The notes under the pieces: model-generated
What the model was told of the DNA's origin: nothing
The model's input: only the letters and a program-made list of their open reading frames with translations
Database searches by the model: none
In this document: one piece after another, positions 7,701 to 10,666 of the stretch
Layout: the number at the start of each line of letters is the position of its first letter
Position numbering within the stretch: the first letter of the stretch is position 1
NCBI GenBank assembly: GCA_003155465.1
Contig: PMCR01000393.1
Location: forward strand, 4,992-15,657
Direction of reading: 5' to 3'
DNA: 10,666 nt
From: Myxococcales bacterium
GTDB lineage: Bacteria; Myxococcota; Polyangia; Fen-1088
Made by a program: the position numbers and the translations under genes

Positions 7701-7806
7701 TATGCCCCCGCAACGTGCGCACCAACTTCACCCCAGGTGGTAGCGGCGGCGCCGCGTCCTGCCCGCTGGCTTCTTCATTGGCGGCGGATGGTTCTCTCTT
7801 GGCCAT
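4747..7806 (-). CDS. WD40 - Roc-type GTPase - zinc ribbon - SEFIR/TIR multidomain protein (C-terminus frameshifted)
   Basis: As read, 1019 residues. Seven WD40 blades fill residues about 30-335 (LRGHT, SPDG and IRLWD type motifs), enough for a closed propeller. A Ras-like GTPase follows (about 345-515): P-loop GDSGVGKT 352-359, DLAGQ 403-407, ARSD at 463-466 in place of NKxD, and TSA 492-494. A COR-like winged-helix region spans about 520-785, then a zinc ribbon (C796, H800, C820, C823) and a short helical linker. A SEFIR/TIR domain starts at CFISYAWGE (880), with VVLDRWENARIG and E963 as a possible counterpart of the TIR catalytic glutamate. Such architectures suggest that ligand sensing by the propeller drives a GTP switch and a TIR-class output (NAD cleavage or assembly). 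The ATG at 7806 follows a GGAGGG Shine-Dalgarno. The frame breaks at a CA tract near the end. Confidence 0.93.
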   Translation of the reverse strand: MAKREPSAANEEASGQDAAPPLPPGVKLVRTLRGHTGWIGRIAWSPDGRMLASPSEDQSIRLWDTETGESRCLPQSHRDNINAVTFDRTGHMLASASKDGRATVWDVASGSQTQSFEHCRWVDGITFHTAGRQLATASGDATVRLWELDSGRCTTVVGGQQLVGNSIVFDPSGSAVLSVSQDGSAGLWDADFGELLQSFKGHTGSIYGVCFDRLGRVLATASGDCTIRLWDVSSGRLLRSLESHTGAVQCVAWSPDGLILASKSVDQSIRLWCATTGVCISTITEPTSSVWPPGISFHPRLPLLASVGSDPCTPIHERSSVIHLWELDFDFLLGQAATPAVAYKSAKIVLVGDSGVGKTELGWRLAHGEFKEHASTHGQQFWVLDQLGIHRADGAQCEAVLWDLAGQPDYRLIHALFLDDADLALVLFDPTDSRDPLHGVEFWLKQLKVDLSRSAPPTLLVAARSDRGTATLTREELDAFCQQRGIRAYLSTSARQGEGVSELIDQMKALIPWQDKPATVTTTTFKRIKDYVLELKESRQGKEIALSPPELRKRLQAQDTKWQFTDAEMLTAVGHLETHGYVKRLRTSRGEMRILLAPELLNNLAASFVLEARRNPKGLGSLEERRLLGGEYSFAELQGLSPAERAILLDSAALLFLEHNVCFRETSPLTSTSYLVFPDLINPKRPLIADEKPTEDGVSYTVSGAVENVHASLVVLLGYTQTFTRTDQWRNHARYEVGDGLVCGFRQDAERAGELDFVLYFCTNVGQPIRTLFQGLFESFLARRNLTVFRYEPVACANGHALNRNVVRERLSGGANFAFCPTCGERTSLPRADQPIQLTHEQQAEMETQRRIANLRSRFEQALFRVQTSVKQQGIKPPTCFISYAWGEPQHERWVERELATDLHKAGIDVVLDRWENARIGASIPRFVERVATSDRVVVVGTPSYRQKYDNKDPKLGFVVAAEGDLIGKRMLGTEAKKQSVLPVLLAGTEESSLPPLLQGRVCVPTSAISKPTSPSPST
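4795..4805. repeat. (CA)5C dinucleotide tract at the frameshift point
   Basis: Eleven bases of alternating CA (GT on the coding strand) encode the R-V-C-V junction at residues 1001-1004 of the WD40-GTPase-SEFIR protein. One unit fewer returns the reading frame to the conserved C-terminus. Short dinucleotide tracts are prone to slipped-strand mispairing, which can be mutation, reversible phase variation or assembly error. Confidence 0.9.
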
Positions 7807-7814
7807 TGCCCGAT

Positions 7815-7820
7815 CCCTCC
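7815..7820 (-). promoter_or_regulatory. Strong Shine-Dalgarno for the WD40-GTPase-SEFIR gene
   Basis: The minus strand reads GGAGGG, ending eight bases before the ATG at 7806. It fixes the start of this gene and is the clearest ribosome-binding site in the window. Confidence 0.75.
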
Positions 7821-7826
7821 GATGTC

Positions 7827-7849
7827 ACCCCTGGGCCTGCCCCAGGGGT
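7827..7849 (-). terminator. Hairpin between the ORF6N and WD40-GTPase-SEFIR genes
   Basis: ACCCCTGGG (7827-7835) and CCCAGGGGT (7841-7849) form a perfect 9-bp GC-rich stem with a 5-base loop in the 82-bp gap. On the minus strand no T-run follows, so it is not a canonical intrinsic terminator. It could instead attenuate transcription, protect a processed end, or limit ribosome access: the stem ends seven bases before the GGAGGG Shine-Dalgarno. Confidence 0.5.
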
Positions 7850-7888
7850 TCAACGCCTTCTACACTACTTCCTCAGCCCGGCCGCGCG

Positions 7889-8413
7889 CTAGCTTCTGAA
7901 CCCGATCCGCCGCTTGGGCTTCTCGGGCGTGGCCATCAGGCTGCGGACAGCGTCGAAGAGGGTCACGATGTGTTTGTCGTGGGCGGCGACAGTTCGCTCC
8001 AGTTCGTCCAGCTTGGCGGAGACTTGGCGATGGGTGGCCAGGAACTGCCGGAGCCTCACGAATGCCCTCACCACCAGAATACTCATCTCGACGGCCTTGG
8101 GCGAGTTCAGCACGGATGCAGCCATGAGCGCGCCATGCTCGGTGAAGACACGGGGCAGGTATTTTCTGTGCTCGCCGCGACCGGTCTTTAAGGTCGCAAT
8201 TTGCGACCTTAAAGATTTGTACTCCGCCTTGGTCAGGACGAAGGCGAAGTCGGCTGGAAAGCGGTCTGAGTTCCGCTTCACCTGTTCGCTCAGCCGCTTG
8301 ACCGGCACGCCGTACAGGGCTGCCAGATCCGAATCGAGGATGACCCTGTGCCCGCGCAGAATCAGGATCGTGCGCTCCACCCGATCCAGAGGAGTCAAGC
8401 TCTTGTCAGCCAC
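7889..8413 (-). CDS. ORF6N-domain DNA-binding protein
   Basis: The 174-residue product matches the ORF6N pattern: ILILRGHRVILDSDLAALYG near the N-terminus (residues about 16-35), then VKRLSEQVKRN, DRFPADFAFVLT and RKYLPRVFTEHGALM (about 83-97), with a helical tail (about 125-155) that may be a coiled coil. ORF6N is a KilA-N-associated domain found in phage and prophage proteins and in bacterial accessory regions, thought to bind DNA; no enzymatic function is established. The length is normal and the gene looks intact. The GTG start at 8413 has GAGGAG (8420-8425) six bases upstream. It lies 82 bp upstream of the WD40-GTPase-SEFIR gene and 47 bp after the isochorismatase-like gene, all on the same strand. 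A regulator of its neighbour is conceivable but not shown. Its coding sequence contains a perfect 31-bp palindrome. Confidence 0.9.
   Translation of the reverse strand: MADKSLTPLDRVERTILILRGHRVILDSDLAALYGVPVKRLSEQVKRNSDRFPADFAFVLTKAEYKSLRSQIATLKTGRGEHRKYLPRVFTEHGALMAASVLNSPKAVEMSILVVRAFVRLRQFLATHRQVSAKLDELERTVAAHDKHIVTLFDAVRSLMATPEKPKRRIGFRS
8185..8215. repeat. Perfect 31-bp interrupted palindrome inside the ORF6N gene
   Basis: The 15-base arm TCTTTAAGGTCGCAA (8185-8199) is the exact reverse complement of 8201-8215, around a single central T (8200). It encodes the SLRSQIATLKT stretch of the ORF6N protein. In RNA it could form a hairpin; in DNA it could be a dimeric protein-binding site. Confidence 0.95.
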
Positions 8414-8460
8414 GTACCGCTCCTCGGCAGCTTGATGTCGGCATCGCTGACGTCATTCGG

Positions 8461-9177
8461 TTACTTTCCACCCCGTTCCGACTTGACTGCAAGCGCCTTC
8501 GTGAACTCTTGCGTGGAGACAACTGTGGCCTGCGCTGAGAGCACTTTTTCGGTCAGCACGCGGTGGACTTCGTCGTCCATGTCGGCGCAGGCGTCGGAAA
8601 CGACGACCAGCTGGTAGTCCATGTCAGCGGCCCAGCGCACGGTTGACAGGACCACGCCGCTGGTGGAAATGCCGAACATCGCCAGTGTGCTGATGTTGTT
8701 GGCGCGCAGAATCGATTCCAGATCCGTGGTCGAGAATGCGCCCACCCTGCGTTTGGTGACCACGATATCGCCAGGCTGAGGCGCCACGCGGGCGTGGATC
8801 TCAGCCCCTGGCGTGCCCTCGCGCAAACGCCCCGATTCCTTCAGACCGGCAAAGCGCTTGTTCTGCCGGCTGACCTCGGGGTAGCCGTCGCGAAAACGCA
8901 CGACCACGTAGATGATCGGCAAGTGGGCTTGCCGTGCCTGTTTCAGGATCGCGCTCGCGTTGTCCAGCACGGCCGCCTGTGTCTTCTCGGGCAGCATGCC
9001 CAGGATCTGGTTCTCGTAGTCCATGATCAGGACCGCCGTTCGTCCCCGGTCGATGGAGAGTTCACGCTTCACGGGGTTCTTGGCCATGTCTTGCTTGTCA
9101 GCAGCGATCGCTCCGTGCAGGCCCAAGATCGTGGCCAGGGCCAAAACAACTATTGCCGGTCTGGTAGTGATGCGCAT
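8461..9177 (-). CDS. Exported isochorismatase-like protein lacking the usual nucleophilic cysteine
   Basis: From the ATG at 9177 the product has 238 residues. A signal peptide is clear: basic MRITTR, then a hydrophobic stretch ending GAIA before ADKQ (cleavage near residue 26). The remainder has the isochorismatase/cysteine hydrolase fold pattern: VLIMDYENQ (catalytic-type Asp53), VVTKRRVGAFSTTDLE (Lys142), FGISTSGVVLSTVRWAAD and VVVSDACAD. In this superfamily the nucleophilic Cys follows GxxTxx; here that position is Val175 (TSGVV), so ordinary hydrolysis through a thioester is not expected. It may be a non-catalytic member or act by another mechanism; the substrate is unknown. The frame extends upstream to 9237, but the ATG at 9177 gives the sensible signal peptide despite a weak Shine-Dalgarno. 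It is divergent from cstA (143-bp gap) and 47 bp upstream of the ORF6N gene. Confidence 0.87.
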   Translation of the reverse strand: MRITTRPAIVVLALATILGLHGAIAADKQDMAKNPVKRELSIDRGRTAVLIMDYENQILGMLPEKTQAAVLDNASAILKQARQAHLPIIYVVVRFRDGYPEVSRQNKRFAGLKESGRLREGTPGAEIHARVAPQPGDIVVTKRRVGAFSTTDLESILRANNISTLAMFGISTSGVVLSTVRWAADMDYQLVVVSDACADMDDEVHRVLTEKVLSAQATVVSTQEFTKALAVKSERGGK

Positions 9178-9320
9178 TTCACAAAATCTGCTACGCCGCC
9201 GGCTTGATCTCAACCCTGGACTTGAGCCCCGGCACAAGCCCGGCCGCCGTGCGCGCTTGTGACGTTCGGGCAGGCAGTGCTAGCGTCCTGGCTGTCGTCG
9301 GTTGACGTCACCCGAAAGCC

Positions 9321-10666
9321 ATGAAGAGATTCTTCAAGATCGTTCTCTGGACCCTGGTGTCCTTGCTGGGCGCGTTGGCCTACGCCGTGGTGGCGAGCCG
9401 GCGCGGCGAGCCTTTGAACGCGGCGTGGATGGTGGTGGCGGCATTGTGCACCTACGCCATCGGGATCCGCTTCTACTCCAAGTGGATCGCGGCCAAGGTG
9501 CTGATGCTCGACGACCGGCGGGCCACCCCCGCCGAGGTTCACGACGACGGGCGCGACTTCGTCCGCACCAACAAGTACGTGCTTTTCGGCCATCACTTCG
9601 CATCCATCAGCGGGCCCGGGCCGCTGGTCGGGCCGGTGCTGGCGGCGCAGTTTGGCTACCTGCCGGGCACCTTGTGGATCCTCATAGGCGTTCTCCTGGG
9701 CGGGGCGGTACAGGACTATGTCATCCTGTTCGGGTCGGTTCGGCGCAACGGCAAGTCGCTGGTCGAGATGGTGCGCGACGAGGTCAGCGGCTTGGCCGGG
9801 GTGATCGCCATGCTGGCCGTGCTGGGAATTCTGATCATCATTGTGGCAAGCCTTGGCCTGGTGGTGACCAATGCTCTGGCCGAGAGCCCATGGGGGGTGG
9901 TGACCACAGCCATGACCATTCCTTTTGCCATGATCATGGGCGTCTACGTGCGCTTCTTGCGCGTGGGCAAGGTGCTGGAGATGACGGTGATCGGAACGGT
10001 GTTTCTGCTGGCGTCGCTGTTGGCCGGTTTCTGGGTGAACCAGCACGCGACCTTCGCGCTGACCTTCACCTGGAGCAAGACCACCCTGGCGCTCTGCCTG
10101 ATCGGGTACGGTCTTTCTGCCAGCGTACTACCGGTGTGGCTGCTCCTCGCTCCGCGCGACTACCTGGTGACCTTCCTCAAGATCGGCGTGGTGGTGCTGC
10201 TGGCGGTTGGCATCTTGCTGGTGCTGCCACCCATCCAGATGCCCTGGCTGACCGATCCGGCGCGCTTCACCGGCGGCATGCGGCCGGTGGTGGCGGGGGG
10301 CCTGTTCCCCTTCTGTTTCATCACCATCGCCTGCGGCGCGGTGAGCGGATTCCACGCCCTGGTCTCAAGCGGCACCACGCCGAAGATGATCACGCGCGAG
10401 CGCTATGTTCGCAGCATCGGCTACGGGGCCATGTGCCTGGAGAGCTTCGTGGGTATCATGGCCATGATCGCGGCTTGCGTGCTGGATCCAGGACTGTATT
10501 TCGCAGTGAATGCGCCGGCCGGTTTGGTGGGCAGCACACCTGATGCGGTTGCGGCGGCGGTTTCATCATGGAATTTCCCGGTGACCGCGCATCAGATCAC
10601 GGCCCTGGCCAGTGCCATCGGCGAGAAGTCAGTGCTGGCACGCACCGGCGGCGCGCCCACCCTGGC
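9321..10666 (+). CDS. cstA: CstA-type carbon-starvation transporter (3' end off window)
   Basis: The first 448 residues are present. The protein is very hydrophobic with many membrane helices and carries CstA family blocks: an N-terminal two-helix start, then VLFGHHFASISGPGPLVGPVLAAQFGYLPGT split by helix boundaries (about 87-117), GGAVQDYVILFGSVRRNGKSL (about 127-147) and GAVSGFHALVSSGTTPKM. CstA proteins are inner-membrane transporters induced in carbon starvation, importing peptides or pyruvate in enterobacteria. The E. coli protein is about 700 residues, so roughly a third is missing here. The ATG at 9321 opens the recognisable N-terminus (MKRFFKIVLW); the upstream GAAAG is a weak ribosome-binding site. 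No CRP-like or sigma-54 site was convincing in the 143-bp upstream region shared with the isochorismatase-like gene. Confidence 0.93.
   Translation, partial: MKRFFKIVLWTLVSLLGALAYAVVASRRGEPLNAAWMVVAALCTYAIGIRFYSKWIAAKVLMLDDRRATPAEVHDDGRDFVRTNKYVLFGHHFASISGPGPLVGPVLAAQFGYLPGTLWILIGVLLGGAVQDYVILFGSVRRNGKSLVEMVRDEVSGLAGVIAMLAVLGILIIIVASLGLVVTNALAESPWGVVTTAMTIPFAMIMGVYVRFLRVGKVLEMTVIGTVFLLASLLAGFWVNQHATFALTFTWSKTTLALCLIGYGLSASVLPVWLLLAPRDYLVTFLKIGVVVLLAVGILLVLPPIQMPWLTDPARFTGGMRPVVAGGLFPFCFITIACGAVSGFHALVSSGTTPKMITRERYVRSIGYGAMCLESFVGIMAMIAACVLDPGLYFAVNAPAGLVGSTPDAVAAAVSSWNFPVTAHQITALASAIGEKSVLARTGGAPTL

Noticed and set aside
8185..8215. Palindrome as an intrinsic terminator or CRISPR-like repeat
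   Set aside because: It lies inside an intact coding sequence, has no T-run after it, and occurs only once in the window.
9302..9307. TTGACG as a -35 box for cstA
   Set aside because: It ends only 13 bases before the ATG, leaving no room for a -10 element and transcript leader.
9210..10046. 278-residue His/Gln-rich frame on the minus strand
   Set aside because: Antisense to cstA; its composition is what transmembrane codons give when read in reverse.
9302..10543. 413-residue open frame overlapping cstA in another plus-strand frame
   Set aside because: Arg/Gly-rich out-of-frame translation without membrane segments; the frame starting at 9321 gives an unmistakable CstA sequence.

Overview
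This is a high-GC (roughly 60-68 percent by eye) bacterial chromosomal window with eight protein-coding genes, two of them cut by the window edges. I see no rRNA, tRNA, CRISPR array, transposase or integrase. The gene families (PAS-GGDEF-EAL, CstA, HemY-type FAD oxidase, Smr) suggest a high-GC proteobacterium or a deltaproteobacterial/myxobacterial relative. That placement is a guess from family content, not from any phylogenetic marker.

Left part (1-3114): a minus-strand PAS-GGDEF-EAL signalling protein, whose C-terminus lies off the left edge, is divergent from a plus-strand secreted protein of unknown function (start near 1828 or 1849). The EAL phosphodiesterase residues are intact but the GGDEF motif is degenerate (LGDQF). 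A short CCGGATYCG-rich repeat tract (about 3043-3109) separates the secreted protein from the convergent gene to its right.

Centre (3115-4663): a minus-strand protoporphyrinogen-oxidase-like FAD protein is divergent from a small plus-strand Smr-domain protein.

Accessory part (4655-9177, all minus strand): three genes point the same way, in the order secreted isochorismatase-like protein, ORF6N-domain protein, then a large multidomain protein. The large protein has a seven-bladed WD40 propeller, a Ras-like (Roc-type) GTPase, a COR-like region, a zinc ribbon and a C-terminal SEFIR/TIR domain. This layout (sensor propeller, nucleotide switch, TIR-class output) resembles eukaryotic and bacterial innate-immune proteins. 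With its phage-type ORF6N neighbour it is the best candidate here for a defence or conflict system. Its reading frame is broken at a (CA)n dinucleotide tract at 4795-4805. Removing one CA unit restores 46 family-like C-terminal residues, for a total of 1049 aa, and stops just inside the convergent Smr gene. Inside the ORF6N gene is a perfect 31-bp interrupted palindrome.

Right edge (9321-10666): a divergent plus-strand CstA-type carbon-starvation transporter runs off the window.

Functional links between the housekeeping genes (HemY-like, Smr, CstA, EAL) are not evident. The accessory trio could be one transcription unit (gaps of 47 and 82 bp), although a hairpin sits in the second gap.
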